A stretch of DNA of 37,867 nucleotides from Flavobacteriales bacterium (GCA_018645865.1 JABGVU010000001.1:1-37867), one strand, 5' to 3'. Shown: positions 1 through 8,137, numbered from the stretch's first letter. Notes: generated by a model from the sequence alone, not told the origin. Translations and numbers: made by a program.

Positions 1-292
1 CTATTACATCAAAGGTTGCTGAATTACCAACAGATGTTGTTGTTCCTCCACCTATAATGGCTGTAAACAAACCATAATCGTTAGTAGTTACTGTGTGGGT
101 TTCTTGCCAACTTACAGCTGAAGTAGTTATATCTGATATAACAGAAAACTGAATCGTTAAAGCTTGATTCATCAGTACATTACCAGAAGCATCTCTTGCA
201 ACTGCTTGGTAATTGATTCCTTGTGGTACACTTTGAGCAAAGGTAATGGCACAAAATATTAGGCTTAGTAAAGTTAGAAGTGTTTTTTTCAT
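1..292 (-). CDS. Secreted Bacteroidota protein, N-terminal fragment
   Basis: This is the 5' part of a minus-strand gene that runs off the left edge; 97 codons are visible. My translation begins MKKTLLTLLSLIFCAITFAQ, a signal peptide ending in FAQ, as is common in this phylum. The next stretch, PQGINYQAVARDASGNVL, is a recurrent N-terminal module of large secreted Bacteroidota proteins, often followed by beta-rich or coiled repeats and a T9SS or tail-fibre-like end. Here it continues into a beta-sandwich-like region (FSVISDITTSAVSWQETHTV). The function cannot be decided from this part. A TAACTTTG promoter element lies 20 bases upstream of the ATG. Confidence 0.8.
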   Translation of the reverse strand, partial: MKKTLLTLLSLIFCAITFAQSVPQGINYQAVARDASGNVLMNQALTIQFSVISDITTSAVSWQETHTVTTNDYGLFTAIIGGGTTTSVGNSATFDVI

Positions 293-312
293 TTGTTTGT
301 ATTTTAAAAAAT

Positions 313-320
313 CAAAGTTA
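313..320 (-). promoter_or_regulatory. TAnnTTTG -7 element (TAACTTTG) of the partial secreted gene
   Basis: Exact match to the Bacteroidota sigma-A -7 consensus TAnnTTTG on the minus strand, 20 bases before the ATG at 292. I see no clear -33 TTTG at the usual spacing. Confidence 0.5.
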
Positions 321-344
321 AACAAAATATATTAAAATTGCACG

Positions 345-2768
345 CTACCTAATCTCTGCTCCTGCTTTATCAGTAAAAGATTTCATCAATTTTTCCATTA
401 CCTTATCAACATGTATGTCAGTTAAAGTTCTAGTATCATCTGCCATAGTAAAGGATAAAGCATAGGATTTTTTATCCTCTGGTAATTTATCACCTTCATA
501 AACATCAAACAAGTTTACTGATTTTAATATTTTATTCTCAGTAGCTACTGCTATTTTTTTTAACTCATCAAAAGAAACTGATTTATTAACCAATAATGAT
601 AAATCTCTACGCATTTCAGGGAATTTTGAGACTTCTTGATATTTTATTTTCGTATATCCTGTTAATTCTAGGATTAAATCCCAGTTAAAATCAGCAGCAT
701 AAACAGTTGATTTTACACCAAATGCTTTAACTAATTTAGGATCCAATCTTCCAAAGCAAACCAATCTTTTTTTCTTAGAAGTATACATCAATCCTTGAGA
801 AAAACCATGGGTGTTTATTGCTTCAGGTTTTATTTTTTTCACCCCTAACCTATTTAAAATATGCTCTACTTTCTCTTTTATAAAATAGAAATCCACTTTA
901 TTATCACTTGTGTTCCAATTCTCACCTTGCATTCTCCCACTAACCAAAATCTGTAAATGCTGATTTTCAATATTTCCTTCTTCAGCTTTATGATATGTTT
1001 TACCAAATTCATAAAACTTAATGTCAGCATTTTTTCTATTCTGATTATATGCAATGTTTTCCAAACCACTAAACAAAAGCGATTGACGCATTACATTCAA
1101 ATCCTGCGATAAAGGATTTAATAGAGTTATATTCTGTTCTTTGTTTAACTCAGGAATCAAAGCAGTAAACTCCTCCTTTGTCAGGGAATTATTCATAGCC
1201 TCATTAAAACCTGTATTTGAAAGTAAATCAGAAATCATATTCCTAACTTGTTCAGGATTTACACCTTCACTGTTAGTAATAGTAGTATTCAGTTTTGATG
1301 ATATCGCAATTGTATTAAACCCATAAATTCTTAAAACCTCCTCAATTACATCCACCTCTCTTTGTACGTCAGAACGGAATGGAGGAACCAATAAACTTAA
1401 ACCATCAGAATTTTCATTTGAAATTTCAATTTCTAAATCAATTAGAATGTTTTTCACTACTTGCCTATTAATCACCTCTCCTATTAAGCTATCCATCTTT
1501 GCATAGGTTAGTTCCACTGCAAAATGAGCAATAGGATTAGGGTAAATATCAATCACATTTGATGAGATTTTACCTCCACAAATTTCTTGAATTAATAAAG
1601 CTGCTCGCTTTAAAGCATATACAGTACTGTTAGGGTCGCATCCTCTTTCAAAACGGAAAGATGCGTCAGTATTTAAATGATGACGCTTAGCCGATTTACG
1701 AACGCTTACTGGGTTAAAATAAGCTGATTCTAAAAATACATCTGTTGTGCTTTCACTTACTCCAGATTCTAAACCTCCAAAAACTCCAGCAATACAAAGC
1801 GGTTTTTTAGCGTCAGATATCATTAAATCAGCAGCAGAAAGTTCTCTTTCCTGCCCATCCAAAGTTGTGAACTTTGTTTTTTCTTTAACACTAGCAACAA
1901 CTATTTTATCTCCTTCAATTTTATTTGCATCAAAAGCATGTAATGGCTGACCCATTTCATGCAACACATAATTGGTGATATCCACTACATTATTAGTCGG
2001 TGCTATCCCAATTGCCTTTAATTTATTCTGTAACCATTCTGGAGAAGTAGTAACCTTAATCCCACTAATACTTAGCCCAGAATATCTTGGGCATATTTTA
2101 TGATCTGCTACTTCAACTTCAATAATTTTGTTTGTATTATCAATCTTAAAATCCTTAGTAGATGGCTTACACATTTGTAACTTATTTCCTTTATGATTAA
2201 GTACCGTCAACAAATCACGCGCAACTCCGATATGCCCCATAGCATCCGATCGGTTTGGTGTTAAGCCAATCTCAAATACTATGTCAGATTCTAACTTAAA
2301 ATATTCACTAGCAGGAGTACCTACTTGTGCAATAGCATCCAAAACCATAATCCCATCAGTTTTTTTTCCAAGGCCTATTTCATCTGCTCCACAAACCATA
2401 CCTACTGAATCCTCTCCTCTTATTTTCCCTTTTTTAATTTTGAATTTATTATCGCCATCATAAAGCCAAGTCCCCACTGTAGCTACAGGAACTTTTTGAC
2501 CAACATTAATGTTAGGTGCACCACAAACTATTTGTAATAACTCATCTTTTCCAATATCAACAGTGGTAAGGCTCAATCTATCTGCATTCGGGTGCTGAAT
2601 TTTTGTGATAACTTCACCAACTACAATTCCTTTTAGCCCTCCTTTTATACTTTCTACTTCCTTTACTCCCTCTACTTCTAATCCTGTATCAGTTAATAAT
2701 TGAGAAATTTCTTCTGCAGGAAGATTAAGGTTTAGGTAGTTTTTAAGCCAGCTGTATGATATGTTCAT
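345..2768 (-). CDS. pheT: Phenylalanine--tRNA ligase beta subunit
   Basis: This is the beta subunit of the heterotetrameric class II enzyme that charges tRNA-Phe in the cytoplasm. At 807 residues it has the usual bacterial length and all family modules in order. They are an EMAP-like tRNA-binding OB domain (about 43-155, with HPNADRLS), the B3/B4 editing domain (about 215-395), B5 (about 405-480), the catalytic-like core (about 490-695), and a C-terminal FDX-ACB anticodon-binding domain (about 713-806, with FPEMRRDLSLLV). The alpha subunit gene pheS is not adjacent, so the two are unlinked here. The ATG is the first in frame, and a TATTTTTG promoter element lies 19 bases upstream. Confidence 0.97.
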   Translation of the reverse strand: MNISYSWLKNYLNLNLPAEEISQLLTDTGLEVEGVKEVESIKGGLKGIVVGEVITKIQHPNADRLSLTTVDIGKDELLQIVCGAPNINVGQKVPVATVGTWLYDGDNKFKIKKGKIRGEDSVGMVCGADEIGLGKKTDGIMVLDAIAQVGTPASEYFKLESDIVFEIGLTPNRSDAMGHIGVARDLLTVLNHKGNKLQMCKPSTKDFKIDNTNKIIEVEVADHKICPRYSGLSISGIKVTTSPEWLQNKLKAIGIAPTNNVVDITNYVLHEMGQPLHAFDANKIEGDKIVVASVKEKTKFTTLDGQERELSAADLMISDAKKPLCIAGVFGGLESGVSESTTDVFLESAYFNPVSVRKSAKRHHLNTDASFRFERGCDPNSTVYALKRAALLIQEICGGKISSNVIDIYPNPIAHFAVELTYAKMDSLIGEVINRQVVKNILIDLEIEISNENSDGLSLLVPPFRSDVQREVDVIEEVLRIYGFNTIAISSKLNTTITNSEGVNPEQVRNMISDLLSNTGFNEAMNNSLTKEEFTALIPELNKEQNITLLNPLSQDLNVMRQSLLFSGLENIAYNQNRKNADIKFYEFGKTYHKAEEGNIENQHLQILVSGRMQGENWNTSDNKVDFYFIKEKVEHILNRLGVKKIKPEAINTHGFSQGLMYTSKKKRLVCFGRLDPKLVKAFGVKSTVYAADFNWDLILELTGYTKIKYQEVSKFPEMRRDLSLLVNKSVSFDELKKIAVATENKILKSVNLFDVYEGDKLPEDKKSYALSFTMADDTRTLTDIHVDKVMEKLMKSFTDKAGAEIR

Positions 2769-2787
2769 AGAGTAAATTGAATTTTAG

Positions 2788-2795
2788 CAAAAATA
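2788..2795 (-). promoter_or_regulatory. TAnnTTTG -7 element (TATTTTTG) of pheT
   Basis: Exact TAnnTTTG match on the minus strand, in the 50-base gap between the substrate-binding lipoprotein gene and pheT, 19 bases before the pheT ATG. Confidence 0.5.
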
Positions 2796-2818
2796 GTAAT
2801 TGTATTAATATTTATAGA

Positions 2819-4393
2819 TTACTTCCTCACTCTTTTTAAATCAAGTAAATTCATTGCATTACTTTCAAAACCTGTAATATTCTTATTCATAAAACGCAAT
2901 ACCCTGTCATAATACAAAGGAACTACAACTGCACTTTCAATAATCAGCTTATCCATTTGTTGATAATAAGCATGTCTAGTTTTAATATTGGTTTCTGATA
3001 AAGATCTTTCATACAAAAGATCAAACGCTTCATTATCAAAGTGCGTATAATTTGGTCCGTTTGGGCAAAAATTCTTGCTATAAAAAAGAGAAAGATAATT
3101 TTCTGCATCTGGATAGTCCGCGATCCAACTACCTCTAAAGAAATTAAGTTTAGATGTGGCAACCATCTGCCTATGGGTAGATGCAGGATTTACTTCTACT
3201 CTAACCTTTAAACCAATATCTTGCAATTGATTTTGAATATACTCACACAAATCTAAATATGAAGAAGTGGTTGATAATATAATTTCATAATCAGCATCAA
3301 AACCATTCTCAATTTCAGCCGCTAAAACTAATTGCCTTGCCTTTTCAGGATTATAACTATATCCATTCAATTTCTCAGAAAATGAAGGCAATCCCATAGG
3401 AATAAACCCTTGATTAGCTGGAGTGCCGATATTATTTCTGAGGTATTTAAGCATTTTCATTCTATTAAAACCATAATTAATGGCTTGCCTAATTTTTAAA
3501 GGCAAAGGAGTTTCCATTAAAAACCCTAGGTATTCAGTATTCAGATATGGCTGAGATTGCAAAATAACTTTGTCTTTATATTTTTCTTGCAACTCTCCCC
3601 TATTAGTTAAAATTTCATCTTTATAACTAGCGTCAATTCCTGAAATAAAATCCAACCTTCCTTGAATAAATTGTAAAAATGCTGATTGCTTATCTTTAAT
3701 AAATGTAATAGCTACTGCATCCAAAAAAGGCAATTGCTTTCCTGCTTCTTTTTCAAAATAGTTAGGGTTCTTTCTAAGTACTAATTTCACACCATCCTTC
3801 CATAATTGAAACTTAAAAGGGCCTGTTCCAATAGGTTGCCTATTAAAATCTCTTGCTTCTATGATTTCCCTTGGAACAACTGAGCAGTATTGCATACTCA
3901 GTAAGGATAAAAATGCAGGAAAAGGAGTTGTTAACTCAATTTTAAATACAGAATCGTTTTCAGCCTTAAAACTACTTGCATTTGACAATACCCAAGCACC
4001 AGGAGCTGCTAATTTTTTATCTAGTAACCTATTAAATGAATACTCAAAATCTTGAGCTATCACTCTCCTGCCTTTTCCATTTTTAAATAGTTTATCCTCA
4101 TGAAAAAGCACATCATCCCTAAGCAAAAAAGTATATACTAAAGCATCTTTAGAAATATGCCAATTTTTTGCAATTGAAGGCTTAATGTTTAAATCATTAT
4201 CAAGTTGCACTAAACCATTGAATAATTGATTAGTTGCCCAAATTGTAGCTTGATCTCTTGCAAAAGCAGGATCCAAAGTTGCTATTCCTGCTGATTCATT
4301 GTACTTAAAAATCGCCAATTCATCATTATTGTACTGCTCAGAACAAGCAGTAAAAAAAAGAGAAACAATAAAAAAGCCGACTTTCCACTTCAT
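2819..4393 (-). CDS. ABC transporter substrate-binding lipoprotein (SBP_bac_5, oligopeptide type)
   Basis: A 524-residue extracytoplasmic solute-binding protein of family 5 (DppA/OppA-like). The N-terminus MKWKVGFFIVSLFFTAC is a lipoprotein signal with acceptor Cys17. The following sequence has family 5 features: SAGIATLDPAFARDQATIWATNQLFNGLVQLD near the start, then IGTGPFKFQLWKDGVKLVLRKNPNY. The WIADYPDAENYLSLFYSKN stretch near residue 425 is typical of peptide binders. No permease or ATPase gene is adjacent, so the ligand and partner transporter are unknown. The start codon lies in the loop of a terminator-like hairpin whose 3' arm and U-tract are the first codons of the signal peptide (separate entry). 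Confidence 0.9.
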   Translation of the reverse strand: MKWKVGFFIVSLFFTACSEQYNNDELAIFKYNESAGIATLDPAFARDQATIWATNQLFNGLVQLDNDLNIKPSIAKNWHISKDALVYTFLLRDDVLFHEDKLFKNGKGRRVIAQDFEYSFNRLLDKKLAAPGAWVLSNASSFKAENDSVFKIELTTPFPAFLSLLSMQYCSVVPREIIEARDFNRQPIGTGPFKFQLWKDGVKLVLRKNPNYFEKEAGKQLPFLDAVAITFIKDKQSAFLQFIQGRLDFISGIDASYKDEILTNRGELQEKYKDKVILQSQPYLNTEYLGFLMETPLPLKIRQAINYGFNRMKMLKYLRNNIGTPANQGFIPMGLPSFSEKLNGYSYNPEKARQLVLAAEIENGFDADYEIILSTTSSYLDLCEYIQNQLQDIGLKVRVEVNPASTHRQMVATSKLNFFRGSWIADYPDAENYLSLFYSKNFCPNGPNYTHFDNEAFDLLYERSLSETNIKTRHAYYQQMDKLIIESAVVVPLYYDRVLRFMNKNITGFESNAMNLLDLKRVRK

Positions 4394-4413
4394 AATTAAG
4401 TTTTAAGTCGGCT
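4370..4413 (-). terminator. Terminator-like hairpin enclosing a start codon
   Basis: On the minus strand AGCCGACTT (4413-4405) pairs perfectly with AAGTCGGCT (4383-4375), followed at once by a run of T (six counting the last stem base). The 21-base loop holds the ATG (4393-4391) of the substrate-binding lipoprotein gene. It has the form of an intrinsic terminator. It could end transcripts from the remnant gene upstream, act as an attenuator for the lipoprotein gene, or hide its start site. Confidence 0.55.
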
Positions 4414-4455
4414 AATTTAAGGATTTAAAATTACCTCATAAGGTTAATTTATTCA

Positions 4456-4716
4456 TTATAAATTAGAAGTAATTCTATCTCCAAAATCCCATTGCCAATT
4501 TACTATTGAATTATTTGTAAAAGAATAATCTACAAAATAAAACACTAATGATCCAGATCCAGTATTGACTGAGAATGTCGTAAAATCAGCAATTACTTGT
4601 GGGCTTGCACTACAGGATATTAGCATGGCTTCAAGGATTATAAAAAAGTATGTTAGCTTATTTTTTATCAGGATTAATCTATTTTTGAATAAAAAGGTAA
4701 GTAAGAGTAATATCAT
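4456..4716 (-). pseudogene. Remnant of a PKD-domain secreted protein
   Basis: An 86-codon ORF whose second half reads as the front of a PKD domain: ADFTTFSVNTGSGSLVFYF followed by WQWDFGD. It stops a few residues after the WDFGD motif, where an intact PKD domain would continue for about 30 more residues. The N-terminus is odd: ten or so leading residues precede KNKLTYFFIILEAMLISC, which itself looks like a lipoprotein signal whose expected ATG has become ATA (ATA AAA AAT AAG). Further stops follow the end in frame. A truncated, decaying relative of the PKD proteins common in this phylum is the best reading; a short functional peptide is less likely. Confidence 0.5.
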
Positions 4717-4807
4717 GGTTTTGAGTATTGATTAATAGACTAATCCTATTTGATAAAACGACTGAAAAAATATTAAGTTACAATTCTTATAAACCCTTTT
4801 GATTTTC

Positions 4808-4815
4808 TACTTTTG
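4808..4815 (+). promoter_or_regulatory. TAnnTTTG -7 element (TACTTTTG) of mtaB
   Basis: Exact TAnnTTTG match only four bases before the ATG at 4820. Transcription from here would begin at or next to the start codon, giving a leaderless or nearly leaderless mRNA. Confidence 0.5.
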
Positions 4816-4819
4816 CATC

Positions 4820-6118
4820 ATGTTTGATAATAAAAAAGTTGCCTTTTATACATTAGGCTGTAAGCTCAACTTTTCAGAGACTTCAACTATTGGAAGACAA
4901 TTAGCTGATATTGGTTTTATTAAAACTGAATTTGAAAATAAAGCAGACTTATATGTAATCAATACTTGCTCTGTTACCGAAAATGCCAATAGAGAATGCC
5001 GAAGAATAATTAGGAAAGCAAAAAAAAATTCACCAAAAGCATTTATTGTAGTGACAGGTTGTTTTGCACAATTAAAACCTAAAGAAATAAGTGACATTGA
5101 AGGTGTTGATATGGTACTTGGAGCTAATGAAAAATTCAATTTACCAAAGCTGCTTACTGACTTAAAAACGCATGAAACCACTCAGATTCATGGTTGTGAA
5201 ATTAATGGATTAGACTATTTTTCATCCTATTCGCTTACTGATCGCACCCGTTCTTTCATGAAAATACAAGATGGTTGCAACTATCCTTGTACTTATTGTA
5301 CCATACCTTTAGCAAGAGGAAAAAGTAGATGTGACAGCATAGATAACATTATAAAAAATGCAAATGACATTGCAGATAAAGGGATAAAAGAAATTGTAAT
5401 TACTGGAGTAAATATTGGCGAGTTTAAAGATAAAAATGACAACAGAAATTTTTCTGATTTAGTAAAAGAATTAGATAATGTAGAACAAATTGAGCGTTAT
5501 AGAATTTCATCTATTGAACCAAATCTAATTAATGATGAAGTAATAAAATTAGTGAGAAAATCTAAAAAATTTATGCCTCACTTTCATATTCCAATGCAAT
5601 CAGGTTCGGACATAGTGCTAGGTAAAATGAAAAGACGTTACCAAACAAAACTATACAGAACTAAGATTGAGAAAATTGTTCGGGAAGTGAAAGATGTATG
5701 TATTGGAGCTGATGTAATTGTAGGCTTTCCTGGGGAAACTAATGAAGAGTTTGATAAGACACTTAATTTCATTAAAGATTTACCTCTATCCTATTTACAT
5801 GTATTTACTTATTCAGAAAGAGAAAATACTCCAGCAATAGATATGGATGGAGTTGTTTCAAAATCAGATAGAGCTGAAAGAAGTAAACAATTGAGAATCC
5901 TTTCTAATAAATTACAACGAGCATTTTATGAAAAATACCTAGACACAGAACATACAGCACTTTTTGAGCAAGAAAATAAGGAGGGATATTTATTTGGATT
6001 TACAGACAACTATATTAAAATAAAGATTCCTTTTCAATCTACTATTTGCAGAACTAAAAAACAAGCTAGGCTAATAGCAATAGATGATGACGGAATAATG
6101 AAAGCAGAGATTGCATAA
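4820..6118 (+). CDS. mtaB: tRNA (N6-threonylcarbamoyladenosine(37)-C2)-methylthiotransferase
   Basis: A radical-SAM methylthiotransferase expected to convert t6A37 to ms2t6A37 in tRNAs that read ANN codons. The N-terminal UPF0004 domain carries its three cluster cysteines in TLGCKLNFSE, INTCSVTEN and VTGCFAQ. The radical-SAM motif is DGCNYPCTYCTIP (CxxxCxxC), and a TRAM-like tail follows. The TLGCKLN signature and the overall length point to MtaB rather than MiaB or RimO. I start at the ATG of MFDNKKVAFY. The ORF-track start (a TTG at 4799) would add seven residues and would place the promoter element inside the gene. lgt follows after 15 bases in the same direction. Confidence 0.9.
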   Translation: MFDNKKVAFYTLGCKLNFSETSTIGRQLADIGFIKTEFENKADLYVINTCSVTENANRECRRIIRKAKKNSPKAFIVVTGCFAQLKPKEISDIEGVDMVLGANEKFNLPKLLTDLKTHETTQIHGCEINGLDYFSSYSLTDRTRSFMKIQDGCNYPCTYCTIPLARGKSRCDSIDNIIKNANDIADKGIKEIVITGVNIGEFKDKNDNRNFSDLVKELDNVEQIERYRISSIEPNLINDEVIKLVRKSKKFMPHFHIPMQSGSDIVLGKMKRRYQTKLYRTKIEKIVREVKDVCIGADVIVGFPGETNEEFDKTLNFIKDLPLSYLHVFTYSERENTPAIDMDGVVSKSDRAERSKQLRILSNKLQRAFYEKYLDTEHTALFEQENKEGYLFGFTDNYIKIKIPFQSTICRTKKQARLIAIDDDGIMKAEIA

Positions 6119-6133
6119 AGAAACAACCATTAC

Positions 6134-7291
6134 ATGTATCCAACAATAAGCCACTTACTTTTTGATCTATTTGGGATAAACATCCCTCTTCCTATCCAAA
6201 CTTTTGGGTTTTGGGTTGCCATTGCTTTTTTAGCAGCGTCCTATGTAATCACTAAAGAATTAAAACGAAAAGAAAATGAAGGACAACTTAACGTAAGTAT
6301 TATTAAAAAAACTATTGGAAAATCATTAAGCATTTACGAAATACTAAGCAATCTTATTACTGGCTTTTTTATTGGATTTAAGTTAATTGAAGCTATCTTT
6401 CATTATTCTGATTTAGTTGCAAACCCTCAGGATTTCATCCTTTCAACAAGAGGTAGTTTTATTGGCGGTATTTTTATTGCAGGCTTATCCATTTATTTAA
6501 AATGGGATGAAAACAAAAAAACAAGATTAGCTACACCTAAGGAAATTGAAAAAACGATTCATCCTTATGAACTAGTAGGAAATATGACCATGATTGCTGC
6601 TGTTTCAGGGATTATAGGAGCTAAAGTTTTCCATAATTTAGAAAATATGGGAGCATTCATAGCTGATCCTATCGGACAACTTATGGCTTTTAGTGGCCTT
6701 ACCTTTTATGGAGGATTAATTGCTGGAGCATTTTCTGTAATTTGGTATACAAGAAGATATAAGATAAATATTTTACATTTGATTGATGCTGCTGCCCCAG
6801 CCCTAATGCTTGCTTATGGAGTTGGACGCATTGGCTGTCAAATGTCAGGTGATGGGGATTGGGGAATTGATAACTTAGCTCCAAAACCAGAATGGATGGT
6901 TTATCTTCCAGATTGGATGTGGAGCTATACTTTTCCACATAATGTCATTCGTTCTGGAATTCCTATGGAGGATTGTGGCGCTCAGTTTTGGCAACCATAC
7001 TGTTATCAACTAGCGAACCCCGTATGGCCAACAGCCTTTTATGAAGTAATAATGTGTTTACTTATTTTTAGCTTCTTATGGGCTATTCGTAAACAAATCC
7101 GTGTTCCAGGGATATTGTTTTGTATTTATCTTGGATTAAATGGAGTTGAGCGTTTTTTCATTGAAAAAATAAGAATTAATACAGAATACGATATATTAGG
7201 AGGAATTACACAAGCTGAGATTATTTCCTCATGTCTAGTACTTGTTGCTGTTTTAGGAATTTATTTATTAAACAGAAGAAGTAAAAAATAA
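6134..7291 (+). CDS. lgt: Prolipoprotein diacylglyceryl transferase
   Basis: An inner-membrane enzyme that moves the diacylglyceryl group of phosphatidylglycerol onto the lipobox Cys of prolipoproteins, the first step of lipoprotein maturation. At 385 residues it is longer than the roughly 290-residue E. coli protein, as is common in Bacteroidota; extra sequence lies between the first membrane segments and again after the signature. Several hydrophobic helices are visible. The GRLGNFINGE-type signature appears as GRIGCQMSGDGDWG, and the GGxxFHGG motif as SGLTFYGG. The late Arg is kept in GVERFFIEKIR. It probably shares a transcript with mtaB, 15 bases upstream. Several likely substrates are encoded in this window. 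Confidence 0.9.
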   Translation: MYPTISHLLFDLFGINIPLPIQTFGFWVAIAFLAASYVITKELKRKENEGQLNVSIIKKTIGKSLSIYEILSNLITGFFIGFKLIEAIFHYSDLVANPQDFILSTRGSFIGGIFIAGLSIYLKWDENKKTRLATPKEIEKTIHPYELVGNMTMIAAVSGIIGAKVFHNLENMGAFIADPIGQLMAFSGLTFYGGLIAGAFSVIWYTRRYKINILHLIDAAAPALMLAYGVGRIGCQMSGDGDWGIDNLAPKPEWMVYLPDWMWSYTFPHNVIRSGIPMEDCGAQFWQPYCYQLANPVWPTAFYEVIMCLLIFSFLWAIRKQIRVPGILFCIYLGLNGVERFFIEKIRINTEYDILGGITQAEIISSCLVLVAVLGIYLLNRRSKK

Positions 7292-7319
7292 ACTATCCAA
7301 TTTAGTTTGACAGACACCA

Positions 7320-7337
7320 TCTACATGCTTTTGTAGA
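7320..7337. repeat. Inverted repeat TCTACA-N6-TGTAGA over the -33 element
   Basis: Perfect 6-base arms with a 6-base spacer. The right half overlaps the TTTTG -33 element of the next gene. It may be an operator or a weak hairpin after lgt; no T-tract follows, so it is not a convincing terminator. Confidence 0.35.
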
Positions 7338-7361
7338 GTAATAGAAAAATTACTAAATTTG
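7329..7361 (+). promoter_or_regulatory. Bacteroidota sigma-A promoter (TTTTG-N20-TAAATTTG)
   Basis: The most complete promoter in the window: TTTTG at 7329-7333 and TAAATTTG at 7354-7361, 20 bases apart, as expected for the -33/-7 consensus of this phylum. The ATG follows at 7379. Confidence 0.7.
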
Positions 7362-7378
7362 TAGAAAATAAAATTACT

Positions 7379-8137
7379 ATGAAAAAATCTTTACTGCTTT
7401 TCCCTATCACTATTGCACTAGCAATATTCTTTTACCCGACAACTTCTAATTCTAATGGAACAGGATCTCCTGGAGCAAAAACTAATTCCCCAATAGATGG
7501 AGGCAATTGCACAGGCTGCCATTCGGGCACATTAAATTCAGGAGTAGGTACAGCAACTATTACTAGTGATATACCTGCTAATGGTTATGTAATAGGTAAT
7601 ACTTACACAATTACACTTACAGGTGTAAAAGCTAACTGCATAAAATTTGGCTTTGAATTAACAGCTGAAAATGGAAATTCTAAATCAGGAGATTTTATGA
7701 TTACTGACAACACCACAAAATTAGTAAATGCAAATAATGCAGTATCTCATAAATCATCAGGAACAAGTGGGAGCACAACTAAAAGTTGGACTATGGACTG
7801 GACACCAACAGCTAATAGTAATGGGAATACTACTTTTTATGCTTCTCTTCTCTTCTCTAATGCAAACTCTAACAATAATGGGGACAATGCATTCACAGCA
7901 TCACTTTCAGTAAATGAAGAAGTTGTAAATGCGATTTCAGATAATAATCTTCAAACTCCTTTCACATATAATTCTATAACTAAAACCATTAAAACAACAC
8001 AGGCTATTTCAGTTTATGATAGCAGTGGGAAATTAGTTTTATCAACTAAAGAAGAGTCTACAACTATTTCTCATTTAAAGAGTGGAATCTATATTCTTAA
8101 ATCAGAAAATAAAACGCAAAAAATTATATTGAATTAA
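7379..8137 (+). CDS. Secreted protein with a single CxxCH motif and T9SS type A sorting domain (choice-of-anchor V type)
   Basis: A 252-residue exported protein. After a signal peptide comes GGNCTGCHSG (C44, C47, H48), a c-type heme motif, followed by a beta-rich region (TYTITLTGVKANCIKFGFELTAEN). This layout matches the choice-of-anchor V family as I know it. A third Cys (NCIKF) may form a disulfide, so heme attachment is not certain. The last 60 or so residues (ISVYDSSGKLVLSTKEE ... LKSGIYILKSENKTQKIILN) are a T9SS type A C-terminal sorting domain, so the protein is expected on the cell surface or outside. It has its own promoter. Its stop codon overlaps that of the convergent PorE-like gene within TTAA. 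Confidence 0.8.
   Translation: MKKSLLLFPITIALAIFFYPTTSNSNGTGSPGAKTNSPIDGGNCTGCHSGTLNSGVGTATITSDIPANGYVIGNTYTITLTGVKANCIKFGFELTAENGNSKSGDFMITDNTTKLVNANNAVSHKSSGTSGSTTKSWTMDWTPTANSNGNTTFYASLLFSNANSNNNGDNAFTASLSVNEEVVNAISDNNLQTPFTYNSITKTIKTTQAISVYDSSGKLVLSTKEESTTISHLKSGIYILKSENKTQKIILN

Noticed and set aside
878-1069. Short ORFs inside pheT (878-1069, 1141-1326, 1747-1950, 2281-2463)
   Set aside because: They lie wholly inside a well-supported gene in other frames and show no family motif or signal peptide.
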